Shown piece by piece: positions 6,345 to 15,198 of a stretch of DNA of 38,373 nucleotides. Below the pieces are notes generated by a model that made no database searches, was not told where the DNA came from, and saw nothing but the letters and a program-made list of their open reading frames with translations. The position numbers and the translations under genes are program-made. The stretch is taken from NCBI GenBank assembly GCA_024690865.1, contig JAILON010000102.1, positions 1 to 38,373 on the forward strand, in the 5' to 3' direction. The stretch comes from Treponema sp. (GTDB taxonomy: Bacteria; Spirochaetota; Spirochaetia; Treponematales; Treponemataceae). The first letter of the stretch is position 1, and each line of letters opens with the position of its first letter.

Positions 6345-9079
6345 TTCAGTTCCTCCTGTATTTCCTGCGTCCAGCTGGAGGATTTGAAGATGTTGCCCTT
6401 CACCCGCCACCAGCTGTCGGGAGCGGCGGTGAAGACGTAGCGGCTGTTGTTCTGCTGCGGCATGAAGATGTGGTCCGTGCATACCAGCGCTCCCCGCTCC
6501 TTGTCGGAGGAATCCACTGCATTGCCCGTGAACGGGTTCGTCGGGTTTGCAACGATACCCTCCAGGGCCAGCGTGGGAACGTCGGCATTGGTCATGAAGT
6601 CGTTGTTTACCTCCAGCGTTCCTTCCGCTCCAAAATCCTTCATCATGAGGAGGGGATGGAAGTGGCCGGGTTGGATCGTCATGAATTTGCTGTCCCACTC
6701 GTATCCGTCTTCATATCCTGCCGAACTGTGGTCGGCCACGATGATGATGCGGGTGTTGTCGTAAACGCCGTTCTCCTTCAGGTAGTCGAAGTATTCCCCC
6801 AGCCGGTGCAGGGCCGCGGCGTTGGAATGGTATTCGTAGTCCTCTGCAAAGGGGGATGGCGTCTGCCGGGTCAGCTCCTTGACGGGGGTGTAGTCGGGGT
6901 ATTGGAGGAAGGCCCCGTCGTGGGTGGTGTTGTTCACGAAGTAGGTGAAGCTGTTTTCGCTTGCGGAATCAAACGCCGTCAGCCGCTTCAGGTAGTCCAG
7001 CACGGAATATCCTTCAAGGAAGGCGTTTATGTCTTCATCGGTGGAATTGGGATCCCAGTATCCCCCGGCGTTGTATACGGCGGGACGGAGGAAGAGGGGC
7101 GAAATGCGGAAGAGGGAATACCAGAGGAGGCTGCGCTTGAGCGTCTTGCTGGTCGTGTCTATCCCGGCGATGTTCTTGTTTTCCTTGTACCATTGGTCCA
7201 GGTATACGCCGTCCGTGGAATGGCTTGCGATCTTGGGATAGTCCTTGAATATTCCCAGGTCGGCTATCCAGCTGTAGTTTGCCCAGGAAGGGTCCGTTAT
7301 TGTCGACGACCATCCGTCTGCCTGCTCCGTAAAGATCCGGGGCAGGAGGAGTATGGCCTCGTTCTGCTTTTCAACAAGGCCCACGTCGCTCCGTTTGTTC
7401 TTGGCTTCGGGGGTATATTCGTAGCCACCGTAGCAGGGCGATGCCCCCAGCAGGGTCCAGCCGTTGAACGACACCGTGTTGCGGTAGAGCGTGAAGCCCG
7501 AAAACTGTCCGTAGAGCGTGGGGTATTCGTCAAAGATGGGCTGCAGGAAGCGGTTCTGGGCCTTGTCCAGGTAAATCACCAGTACGTTCCGTCCCGTCTT
7601 GGACAGGTGGAAAATCGGGGCGATTTCCTTTATGTCCGCATTGTTGTTCTTGGAAACTTCGACGTACTGGGCGTAGCCCTTGCGTATCGTGCGGACGTTG
7701 ACGACGGAAACGCAGAGGATGGCTCCCGCCATGAAGAGCGCGGCGTAGGAAGCGGCCGTGAGCCAGCCCTTCCGGATTGCGGCAAGGACCGCCGCCGCCA
7801 GCAGTGCCAGAACGGCCATGTTCAGCAGGATCATGGGCAGGCTGGAGTCCACGTTTGCGACGGTTTTGAATGTCAGCAGCTTGGTCATGATGCCGTAGTT
7901 CCCATGAAAGAGGAACGCGTTTGCCAGCGCCGTCGCGAATCCAACCGAGAAGGCGAGGGTGAGCAGGCTCTGTATCTTGTCCTTGTACAGGAAGAAAATG
8001 AGGAAGGGCCAGACGACGAAGAGGCCGAACGACTGCAGCAGGGTGTTCCGTATGAAGAAGAAGGGGCTTGAGTAGTTGTCAATGCCGCTGAATTCCATTG
8101 GTGAGGAGGAGACCAGCAGGGTGGGGATGAGGAAGCCCGTGATGAGCCACAGTCCCGACGATGCGAGTGCGAACAGGGCCAGGCGCTTTTTGAATGATGA
8201 GGCGAGGGACGGGCAGACTTCCTTCAGGAGCCATTCGGACAGGCGGATGAAGAGGGGGGCCGCGTAGACCAGTGCGGCGATGCAGCTGGTGAGGATTGCG
8301 CGCTTGACCGAAACCGTCCTGCTGACGAACAGGTAGGGAATGAATGCGGTTACTGCGAGGCACGCTATGGCGTAGAGCGTCTTGACGGGATGCTTGAGCT
8401 TGTAGAAGATGTTCTTCACGAGCGAGAAGATGTTGTTGCAGGTCCAGTAGAGGACCAGGCCGCAGGGGCTGTCGTAGAGGATTGCGACGAAGACCAGTGC
8501 GAGTCCGTAGACCTGGAGCTTTTCGCGGAGCTTCAGGCCCCTGGTGTAGATTGTGCCCGAGATGATGTTTATCGCCGTCATTATCAGCGGAAACAGGTTC
8601 ACGGTGAAGGGGCCCAGCTGCAGCAGGCCGTCGGGCGCACCCATGTTGCGGATGAAGTTTCCCCGGTCGTGCAGGATGTACATGGGCATGCCGTTCAGCA
8701 GCTCCATGGACGACAGGCAGCTGTAGGCCGCCGTGAAGAAGGGAATTTGAATCAGCAGTCCGAAGGAGGATCGCAGGGCCATGATTGGATGGTAGTGGCT
8801 CTGCCGGTAGTAGGTGGTCAGGATCATGTACTGCTCGTTGCCCGAGAACATTTCCTTTATCCGCCGCACCTTTGGTTCAAGCTTTTTTTGCGTGGCCCGC
8901 TCGACCTCCTGCCAGTGCTCGGCGACTATGTAGAGAGGGAGCGTCAGGAGGCTGACGGCGAGGCTGACTCCGATTATGGAAAGCGTAAGGTTGTCGAAAA
9001 CCCTGTAGCAGAAGCTGAACACAAATTCGATTACCTGCACCAGGGGATAGATAAGCACGGTGTACAATAAATTTCCCAT
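6341..9079 (-). CDS. YidC/Oxa1-like membrane domain fused to a sulfatase/LTA-synthase-type domain
   Basis: A 912-residue fusion. Residues 1 to about 235 match YidC/Oxa1: DNLTLSIIGVSLAVSLLTLPLY, KKLEPKVRRIKEMF, FGLLIQIPFFTAAYSCL and SPCGLVLYWTCNNIFSLVKN. The conserved groove arginine, five residues before the TM1 proline, is S43. Residues about 240-475 add further membrane segments. Residues about 495-880 are an alkaline-phosphatase/sulfatase-fold domain with likely metal ligands and nucleophile: D505 (VIYLDKAQ), T542 (NGWTLLGASP), D783-H784 (IIVADHSS). That domain should face outside, like LTA synthase, and may transfer phosphoglycerol, phosphoethanolamine or similar. It is the first gene of the operon; only a weak AGG lies before the ATG. 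A general insertase role is unlikely given the missing arginine. A similar fusion family may exist in gut Firmicutes (from memory). Confidence 0.85.
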   Translation of the reverse strand: MGNLLYTVLIYPLVQVIEFVFSFCYRVFDNLTLSIIGVSLAVSLLTLPLYIVAEHWQEVERATQKKLEPKVRRIKEMFSGNEQYMILTTYYRQSHYHPIMALRSSFGLLIQIPFFTAAYSCLSSMELLNGMPMYILHDRGNFIRNMGAPDGLLQLGPFTVNLFPLIMTAINIISGTIYTRGLKLREKLQVYGLALVFVAILYDSPCGLVLYWTCNNIFSLVKNIFYKLKHPVKTLYAIACLAVTAFIPYLFVSRTVSVKRAILTSCIAALVYAAPLFIRLSEWLLKEVCPSLASSFKKRLALFALASSGLWLITGFLIPTLLVSSSPMEFSGIDNYSSPFFFIRNTLLQSFGLFVVWPFLIFFLYKDKIQSLLTLAFSVGFATALANAFLFHGNYGIMTKLLTFKTVANVDSSLPMILLNMAVLALLAAAVLAAIRKGWLTAASYAALFMAGAILCVSVVNVRTIRKGYAQYVEVSKNNNADIKEIAPIFHLSKTGRNVLVIYLDKAQNRFLQPIFDEYPTLYGQFSGFTLYRNTVSFNGWTLLGASPCYGGYEYTPEAKNKRSDVGLVEKQNEAILLLPRIFTEQADGWSSTITDPSWANYSWIADLGIFKDYPKIASHSTDGVYLDQWYKENKNIAGIDTTSKTLKRSLLWYSLFRISPLFLRPAVYNAGGYWDPNSTDEDINAFLEGYSVLDYLKRLTAFDSASENSFTYFVNNTTHDGAFLQYPDYTPVKELTRQTPSPFAEDYEYHSNAAALHRLGEYFDYLKENGVYDNTRIIIVADHSSAGYEDGYEWDSKFMTIQPGHFHPLLMMKDFGAEGTLEVNNDFMTNADVPTLALEGIVANPTNPFTGNAVDSSDKERGALVCTDHIFMPQQNNSRYVFTAAPDSWWRVKGNIFKSSSWTQEIQEELK

Positions 9080-9172
9080 AGTAAAGTCCGGCCTGTTCCC
9101 GGTTTGGTATGGAAAAGAAAAGGCCGTCGGAAAAATATAGCATAAAAAGGCTTTTTAGTATACACTCATAAA
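9080..9172. promoter_or_regulatory. Divergent promoter region between the YidC-sulfatase operon and the GHMP kinase-recG operon
   Basis: An AT-rich 93-bp spacer. For the plus strand a TATACA (9159-9164) lies eight bases before the kinase ATG with no Shine-Dalgarno, again suggesting a leaderless or nearly leaderless start; its -35 (around 9136-9141) is poor. The same site reads TATACT on the minus strand, and TATATT (9138-9133 on the minus strand) is another possible -10 for the sulfatase operon. I cannot fix a -35 for the minus strand. Confidence 0.45.
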
Positions 9173-10165
9173 ATGATTATCACCCAGACGCCATTCCGCA
9201 TGTCCTTTTTTGGCGGGGGAACGGACTTTCCTTCTTTCTATCGTGAGCACGGAGGGGCCGTCCTTTCGACGAGCTTCGACAAGTACTGCTACGTTACCGT
9301 CCGCCACCTGCCCCCCTTCTTTGAATACAAGACCCACCTGACCTACTCCAAGGAGGAGAAGGTCAGCTCCGTGGCGGACATACGGCATCCTGCCATCAGG
9401 AACGCGATGGAATGGCTGGACATGCACGACATCCGCCTGACCTACGAAAGCGACCTGCCCGCCCGCAGCGGCCTGGGAACAAGCTCTTCCTTTGCCGTCG
9501 GTATGCTGGAGGCCTTCTACGCGCTCAAGGGCCAGTATGCGGACAAGCGGCGGCTCGCGGACGATGCAATCTACCTGGAGCGGACCCTCTGTGCCGAATC
9601 GGGAGGCATCCAGGACCAGATAGCGGCGGCATTCGGCGGGATGAACCGCATAAACTTCTCGCGCGACGGCTATTCCGTCAATCCCGTCATCATCTCTCCG
9701 GAGCGGAAGCGGCGGCTCAACAGGTCCCTCATGCTTTTCTTCACCGGCTTCTCCCGCTTTTCCTCCGACATCCAGAAGGGGACGGAGCTGTCCATGAAGG
9801 ACAAGTCCGCCCAGCTGATGGAAATGTACCGGCTGGTGGACGAGGCGGAGCAGGTGCTTGTCAGCGATGAAAGAAGCTTGGACGAGTTCGGCCGCCTCCT
9901 GGACTACACCTGGAGGCTCAAGCGGGGCATTTCCGGCGGAATTTCCACGGACACGATAGACGGCCAGTACGGCAGGGCCCTTGAGGCGGGCGCGCTTGGC
10001 GGCAAGCTTTTGGGGGCGGGGGGCGGCGGCTTCCTGCTGTTCTACGTGCCCGAGGACAGGCAGGAAGCCGTCAGGGAGGCGATGAAAGACCTCCTGTACG
10101 TGCCTTTCAAGTTCGAGAACGATGGAACCAAAGTAATCCACTACAGCCCGGAAGAAGACGCATGA
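9173..10165 (+). CDS. GHMP-family sugar kinase (D-glycero-D-manno-heptose-7-phosphate kinase-like)
   Basis: A 330-residue GHMP kinase. Motif 1 is MIITQTPFRMSFFGGGTDFP, motif 2 (ATP loop) is LPARSGLGTSSSFAVGM (about 95-111), and motif 3 is GGKLLGAGGGGFLLFYVP near the C-terminus. The GGTDFP start and the overall layout match HddA-type heptose kinases and related fucose/arabinose kinases. It should phosphorylate a sugar or sugar phosphate at C1 for nucleotide activation, so it could feed the glycan operons on either side. No gmhA, gmhB or hddC partner is present. The ATG is preceded by a -10-like TATACA only eight bases away and by no ribosome binding site. Its stop overlaps recG (ATGA). Confidence 0.85.
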   Translation: MIITQTPFRMSFFGGGTDFPSFYREHGGAVLSTSFDKYCYVTVRHLPPFFEYKTHLTYSKEEKVSSVADIRHPAIRNAMEWLDMHDIRLTYESDLPARSGLGTSSSFAVGMLEAFYALKGQYADKRRLADDAIYLERTLCAESGGIQDQIAAAFGGMNRINFSRDGYSVNPVIISPERKRRLNRSLMLFFTGFSRFSSDIQKGTELSMKDKSAQLMEMYRLVDEAEQVLVSDERSLDEFGRLLDYTWRLKRGISGGISTDTIDGQYGRALEAGALGGKLLGAGGGGFLLFYVPEDRQEAVREAMKDLLYVPFKFENDGTKVIHYSPEEDA

Positions 10166-12612
10166 AGCTGGCAGAAATGGGGAGCCCCGTGGAAAAGCTT
10201 TCCGGGGTGGGGGCCAAGACGGCGGGCCTTTTTGCCCGGCAGGGCATCTTCACCGTAGCCGACCTGCTTTCCAGCTATCCCCGCGACTACGAGGACAGGA
10301 CCCGGCGCATCCCCATCCGGGACTGGGACAAATATCCAAAAATCCATACGGTCTGCAAGGTGCTTGCCCATTCCTTTTTTGGATATGGAAAGATGAAGAC
10401 CCTCAAGCTTTGCGTCGCGGACGGAACTGGGGAGCTGAACCTTGTCGCGTTCAACCGTCCCTTTCTGGAAAAATCCCTGCCGGAAGGCTGCATCATCTCG
10501 CTGGTGGCCCAGTGCCAGTACAAGTACGGGGAGCTCCAGGCGACGGCGTTTGAAGCCAGCCGCCTTGCATACGATGGCGAGCTTTCCGACTGGGCGGATG
10601 TCCCGATGGAAGACAGCGAGGTCATTCCGATTTACCCGCTGACCGAGGGGCTTTCCAACAAGCTCGTGCGCAAGGCGGTTGCGGTTGCCCTCAAGCAGTT
10701 TGGCAAGGCCATAGATGACGAGCTTCCCGCCTCTGTCATAGGGGAGCGCGGGCTGCTGCACCTTGCGGATGCAGTGGAGAAGGTCCACCGTCCCAAAAGC
10801 CTGGAAGAGGCGCAGGAGGCCAGGCGGACGATCATCTACGGGGAGCTGTATGCCTTCGAGTACAAGATGGCCCGCCGGGCCCTGGCCCATCGGGGATACC
10901 TGCCGGTACGCGGCAAACTGCCGTCGTTGGTGCAACTCTCTTCTGTCGGTCCATCCGGGGAGGGGGCTGCCGACGCAGTGTCTGCGGTCCTGCCCCCGGC
11001 GGGCCTTTCTCCGCAACTTGCGGAACTTCCGTCTGCCGAAGTTGGTCGGGCGGTGCAGACCGGCCTCGACCCCTCCGGCATGCCCAGCGCGGCATCTTCA
11101 TTCACCACGATTGACAAAATCCGCGAGGAATTCGAGAAAAGCCTTTCCCCCCGGCAGAAGGACCTGCTTGCCCGCCTGCCCTTTGCCCTGACTGCCGACC
11201 AGATGGCCGTCATTGCCGAGATGGGCCGGGACATAGACCGGAGCGAGACCGAGCTGAACACGATGCTGAACGCACCGGACAAGCTTGCCCGCCCACCCTT
11301 TTCCATGCAGCGGCTCCTGCAGGGGGATGTTGGCAGCGGCAAGACCCTGGTTTCATTCTTCGTCTGCCTGCGGACCGTGGACTACGGCGGCCAGTGCGCC
11401 CTCATGGCTCCGACGGAACTGCTTGCCAGCCAGCATGCGGAGAACGCTGCCCGCCTCCTTGAGCCGCTTGGCATCCGCGTTGCCTTCCTGACCGGCAACG
11501 TCAAGAGCTCGGGCCGCAAGCTGCTGCTCAAAAGCCTCGCCGCCGGGGAAATAGATATCGTCATCGGGACGCACGCCCTCTTTGCCCGCGACGTCGTGTA
11601 CAAGAAGCTCTGCCTCGCCGTCATAGACGAGCAGCACCGCTTCGGCGTGGCGCAGCGGGATTCCATCGTCGCCAAGGGACGGGTCAGCACGGGGGAGGGC
11701 GACAAGGCGATCTCCCATTCCCCCGACCTGCTGATGATGAGCGCGACGCCGATACCCCAGACCCTCGCCCTCACGGTATTCGGCGACCTGGACGTGAGCA
11801 CCATAAAGTCCATGCCGTTGGGGCGAAAGCCTGTCAGGACCTACCTGACCGTCATGGGGCACGAGAGCAACGTCTACGAGGCCGTCCGCAGGGAGTTGGA
11901 GGCGGGCCGCCAGGCGTATTTCGTCTACCCCCGCATCGGTGAAGGAGGGGAGGATGGAGGAAACCGGGACGGCGGGAAGCCGTCTGTCCGAACTGCCGCA
12001 TCCGCAGCACATGCTTCGTCTGCATCGGCGGGCCTGCGTGAGTCGGAGGGAGACGGTGGCCTCAAGAGCGCGGAGATGATGTTTGAGTTCTTGTCCACGC
12101 AGGTCTATCCCGGCTACCGCTGCGCCATGATTCACGGAAAGCTTGACGAGGAGGGGCAGCACCAGATATTGACGGACTTCCGCGACGGTACGGTGAAGGT
12201 TCTCGTCGCCACCACGGTGGTTGAGGTTGGCGTGGATGTTCCCAACGCGACCTGCATAGTCATAGAGCATGCCGACCGCTTTGGCCTGTCGGAACTGCAC
12301 CAGCTGCGGGGCCGCGTGGGGCGGGGCCAGCTGCAGTCATACTGTTTCTTGATTTACGGCAGGGACATATCCGAGGACGGCAAGCAGCGGATGAAGGCCC
12401 TGCACGAAAGCACCGACGGCTTCAAGATTGCGGAGGCGGACCTCAAGCTGCGCGGCCCCGGCGAAATCCTCGGCACCGAACAGTCCGGCTACCTGTCGCT
12501 CGGCCTTGCCGACTTGGTGCGGGACAAGGAGCTCCTGGCCCTTGCCCGCTCTGATGCCTTTCGCGAGCTGGAGCGGGAGCTGCCGGGCACAGGGGCCGCC
12601 GCTTCGTCCTGA
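10162..12612 (+). CDS. recG: ATP-dependent DNA helicase RecG
   Basis: RecG reverses stalled replication forks and branch-migrates Holliday junctions. The 816-residue protein has the N-terminal wedge/OB region (GVGAKTAGLFARQGIFTVADLLSSYPRDYEDR), Walker A GDVGSGKT (388-395), Walker B DEQHRFGV (from D489), MSATPIPQTLALTVFGDLD, VLVATTVVEVGVDVPNA and HQLRGRVGRG, and the C-terminal LKLRGPGEILGTEQSG. It is about 120 residues longer than E. coli RecG because of two low-complexity inserts, at about 251-318 (before the helicase core) and about 593-634 (Gly/Ser/Ala-rich, inside helicase domain 2). The start overlaps the kinase stop by ATGA. The convergent membrane-protein gene ends only 4 bp away, with no terminator between. 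Confidence 0.97.
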   Translation: MKLAEMGSPVEKLSGVGAKTAGLFARQGIFTVADLLSSYPRDYEDRTRRIPIRDWDKYPKIHTVCKVLAHSFFGYGKMKTLKLCVADGTGELNLVAFNRPFLEKSLPEGCIISLVAQCQYKYGELQATAFEASRLAYDGELSDWADVPMEDSEVIPIYPLTEGLSNKLVRKAVAVALKQFGKAIDDELPASVIGERGLLHLADAVEKVHRPKSLEEAQEARRTIIYGELYAFEYKMARRALAHRGYLPVRGKLPSLVQLSSVGPSGEGAADAVSAVLPPAGLSPQLAELPSAEVGRAVQTGLDPSGMPSAASSFTTIDKIREEFEKSLSPRQKDLLARLPFALTADQMAVIAEMGRDIDRSETELNTMLNAPDKLARPPFSMQRLLQGDVGSGKTLVSFFVCLRTVDYGGQCALMAPTELLASQHAENAARLLEPLGIRVAFLTGNVKSSGRKLLLKSLAAGEIDIVIGTHALFARDVVYKKLCLAVIDEQHRFGVAQRDSIVAKGRVSTGEGDKAISHSPDLLMMSATPIPQTLALTVFGDLDVSTIKSMPLGRKPVRTYLTVMGHESNVYEAVRRELEAGRQAYFVYPRIGEGGEDGGNRDGGKPSVRTAASAAHASSASAGLRESEGDGGLKSAEMMFEFLSTQVYPGYRCAMIHGKLDEEGQHQILTDFRDGTVKVLVATTVVEVGVDVPNATCIVIEHADRFGLSELHQLRGRVGRGQLQSYCFLIYGRDISEDGKQRMKALHESTDGFKIAEADLKLRGPGEILGTEQSGYLSLGLADLVRDKELLALARSDAFRELERELPGTGAAASS

Positions 12613-12616
12613 CGGC

Positions 12617-14452
12617 CTATGCCTTTCCCTCAGGATTTTCCCCTGCCACAGGATTCGCCACAGGACTCGCATTCGCCGCAGAACTGGCCCCTGCCACAGG
12701 ATTTTCCCCTGACGCAGGATCGGCATTCGCTATAGGACCGACCCCGGCCGCGTTATGGCGCTTGATGCACAGCTTGAACTCAAAGTCGAACTGCGACAGG
12801 AAGGTGATGCTGATGAAGAAGGAACTGAGGAAAAAGGGATACAGGTATGCCGTCCGGCCGTCCGGCATGAAGACCACGATCATCCCCAGTTCCATGAGCC
12901 AGATGGCCGCCGCGCACAGGAAGTAGCTGTCGAACCCCGCGTCCCGTGCAAGGAGGAGTCGGGCCTCGTACAGCGCGATGCAGAGCATGGCCATGATGAG
13001 CAGGATCCTCGTCAGCTGGGGGAGCTTGAGGTACATGAGGAATCCCGTGTATTTCTCCCACGCCGCGTCAATGGACCTGTTGAGCCGGTTGCGCATCCCG
13101 TTGTCCTTCCACCTTTTGACGGAGGGCGTCATGTATTCGTCCAGCCCCTTGTCCCAGCCTTCCACTTTCCATCCTGCCAGTTTGCAGTCCGGTCCTTCGT
13201 ATGCGGGGAAGTAGAATTTGCGGGGCGTTCCCATTGCCTCCAGAAAGAAGGAAAGTTGGGCCTTTGCAAAGGATTTTGGATTGTGGAGCACGAGGGAGCT
13301 GTAGGCCGCCATGTATTGCTTCCGCTGCTCTTCGGTAAAGTCCGTCTGCACTATCCGTTTGGTCTTTTGATAGTTTATGCTGTAATAGGCGTTCCGTCCG
13401 TGCTGGCTTATGGCATTGAGGGGAAAGAGTTCGTCAATGGTCTTCAGGTCCTGTTCTGCTCCCTTGTAGGTCAGGTTGTTGTGGCAGCGGATGATGTACT
13501 GGAGGGGAAGCACGGTGTTGACGAGCATGTAGTCCGACTGGAGGTATTTTTTGTCTCCGGCTTTCTGCGGGAATGAAAGCAGCAGTACTGCAATCAGGAA
13601 TGTTCCCGCACATTTGAGCTTCTGTGCCCGGCTTAAAGCCGAAAGGATGCAGAACATTCCAAATCCCAATATGCCAAGCACGATGCCCTCGCTCCTCCAC
13701 AGGGCGGTGAATACCCCCGTCAGGATAAGGAGCGCGGTCCGTGCGGGAGAGACTTTTTTTGCCTGTATGCTCTCGTAGAGGAGGATGAAAAAAAGTGCCG
13801 CCAGCATGCTGTAGAGGCAGTTCCGGTAGGGGTTCGGGATTATCCGTGAGCTGACGCTGGGGAACAGGAATACGATGAACAGGAACTTTGCGAGCCTGCC
13901 GTTGTTCCGGCCGCTGGTCTGCAGGAAATCATAGAAATGGAAGAGGATGCCGAGGAAGAACATCCACTGCACGGCTCCGATTGAAAACGGGTGCGGGACG
14001 AAGGTCATGCAGGCCGTATAGAAGCAGCTCGTGAACAGGTGGTGCCAGTAGAAGGGCAGCTGCCTGAGGGCGTAGGAGTAGCCCAGGTAGTTGTCGATCT
14101 CATAGGAAAAGCTTTCCGGCAGGTGCAGGAATACGATGGTCAGCCCGACGAGGAATACGGGGACTGCATACTTTATCCATGCCTTCCTGGTGAAATTCCT
14201 GACGGTGAAGAACAGGATGTTCCAGATTGAAAAGATGATTGTTGCTGCGAAGACCTTCCCCAGCAGGATGCAGAACAGGTGCTCCGTGGACAGGCTTATG
14301 GTCGGATTCGTGACGATGGGGCCGTACAGCTCCATGTATTCAAAGTCCTTGAAGAACAGGCCCCGTGTGTAGAAAAAGGAGGCGATGAAATGGATCAGGG
14401 GAACTGCCTGTAGGGAGAGGCCCTGCCGTACCGGCTTCACTACGTTTTTCAC
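12617..14452 (-). CDS. Polytopic membrane protein of unknown function, last gene of the glycan operon
   Basis: About 611 residues with a dozen or so hydrophobic segments in two blocks (about residues 15-310 and 470-560), separated by a long soluble region of about 140 residues (TYKGAEQDLKTIDELFPL through EKYTGF). The layout of many TMs with an extracytoplasmic loop resembles GT-C-type glycosyltransferases or lipid-linked glycan polymerases, but I see no diagnostic motif and do not assign one. The start is a GTG at 14452: it overlaps the upstream TGA as GTGA and has GGAGGG nine bases upstream. The C-terminus ends in a low-complexity tail of about 40 residues made of repeated Ala/Asn/Pro/Val/Gly/Glu words (GENPVAGA, ANPVAGENP), encoded by imperfect direct repeats at 12630-12735. 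Confidence 0.75.
   Translation of the reverse strand: MKNVVKPVRQGLSLQAVPLIHFIASFFYTRGLFFKDFEYMELYGPIVTNPTISLSTEHLFCILLGKVFAATIIFSIWNILFFTVRNFTRKAWIKYAVPVFLVGLTIVFLHLPESFSYEIDNYLGYSYALRQLPFYWHHLFTSCFYTACMTFVPHPFSIGAVQWMFFLGILFHFYDFLQTSGRNNGRLAKFLFIVFLFPSVSSRIIPNPYRNCLYSMLAALFFILLYESIQAKKVSPARTALLILTGVFTALWRSEGIVLGILGFGMFCILSALSRAQKLKCAGTFLIAVLLLSFPQKAGDKKYLQSDYMLVNTVLPLQYIIRCHNNLTYKGAEQDLKTIDELFPLNAISQHGRNAYYSINYQKTKRIVQTDFTEEQRKQYMAAYSSLVLHNPKSFAKAQLSFFLEAMGTPRKFYFPAYEGPDCKLAGWKVEGWDKGLDEYMTPSVKRWKDNGMRNRLNRSIDAAWEKYTGFLMYLKLPQLTRILLIMAMLCIALYEARLLLARDAGFDSYFLCAAAIWLMELGMIVVFMPDGRTAYLYPFFLSSFFISITFLSQFDFEFKLCIKRHNAAGVGPIANADPASGENPVAGASSAANASPVANPVAGENPEGKA
12630..12735 (-). repeat. Imperfect direct repeats encoding a Pro/Ala/Gly-rich tail
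   Basis: On the plus strand the words CTGCCACAGGATT, GCCACAGGACT and CTGACGCAGGATC recur at irregular spacing. They encode repeated GENPVAGA-like units at the C-terminus of the membrane protein. The unit is not exact enough to call a clean tandem repeat, but slippage or recombination here would change tail length. Confidence 0.6.
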
Positions 14453-15198
14453 GATGCCGTTCCCTCCAGTTCCTTCCATGTCGCGTCCGCCTTCGCAGCC
14501 TCGTATTCTTCGGGTGTGCCGAACGAGACGTGTACGTCCGTGTTGAAGGTCGTAATCTTTTTCCCGGAGCCGGCGAGCACGTTGTAGACTCCGCTCACGA
14601 AGAATTCCTTGTACTGGCAGTTCTTAAGGTAGACTTCTACGGCCTGGGAAAAAGTTTCCTTGTCCTTGAAGTAATAGGCTCCGCAGATTGCGCTGTCGCT
14701 CACGGCTTCCTTTTCCACCGTGCGCGTGACGAAGCCGTCTGCGGAAAGCTCGGCAAAGCTGAACCGGGGATCCCGCGACTTGAAGGTGAGCAGCGCTGCG
14801 TCTACCGCAGGCGGACATCCTTCCCTGCAGAACTCGTACAATATGCGGCACAGGAAGAGGTGGTCGCAGTCGTTGAACAGGACGGGGGTTCCGTCCGGGA
14901 TGTCCCTGCAGCCTTCCATGCAGGTGAGCACCGCCCCCGGCAGTACCTCCGGGATGACCGTGATGCGGGCGTTGGGGTAAAATTCCCGTATCCTCCCGTC
15001 TATGCCGAACTGCTCCACGTGCTCCTTCAGCACGACGAAGCTGAGCCCCGACAGGTCCGTGAATTTGGCGACCGACTGCGTTGCCCAGTAGAAGAAGGGC
15101 TTTCCGTATATTTCGATCAACGGCTTGGGGACGGAAAAGCCCCGGTTGCCAAAGCGGGTACCCCCGCCGCCCATGGGCATGACCAGGTGCAGCTTCAT
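14449..15198 (-). CDS. Sugar/alditol-phosphate nucleotidyltransferase
   Basis: A 249-residue NTP transferase (GT-A-like fold). The N-terminus shows the pyrophosphorylase signature in the form MPMGGGGTRFGNRG followed by SVPKPLIEIYGKPFFYW; GGGGTRF replaces the commoner LAAGxGTR. VLFNDCDHLF holds the metal-binding acidic residues, and AICGAYYFKDKETF and NTDVHVSFGTPEEYEAA lie downstream as in related glucose-1-phosphate transferases. It should activate a phospho-compound as an NDP donor for the neighbouring GT2. Stop and start overlap by 4 bp with both neighbours (GTGA downstream, ATGA upstream), so the three genes are translationally coupled. Confidence 0.85.
   Translation of the reverse strand: MKLHLVMPMGGGGTRFGNRGFSVPKPLIEIYGKPFFYWATQSVAKFTDLSGLSFVVLKEHVEQFGIDGRIREFYPNARITVIPEVLPGAVLTCMEGCRDIPDGTPVLFNDCDHLFLCRILYEFCREGCPPAVDAALLTFKSRDPRFSFAELSADGFVTRTVEKEAVSDSAICGAYYFKDKETFSQAVEVYLKNCQYKEFFVSGVYNVLAGSGKKITTFNTDVHVSFGTPEEYEAAKADATWKELEGTAS

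Noticed and set aside
6335..8071. Long plus-strand open frame (578 codons) opposite the YidC-sulfatase gene
   Set aside because: It is a mirror of a high-GC coding strand. The minus-strand protein has clear domains and coupled neighbours, while this one has Val/Gly/Arg-rich composition and no motif.
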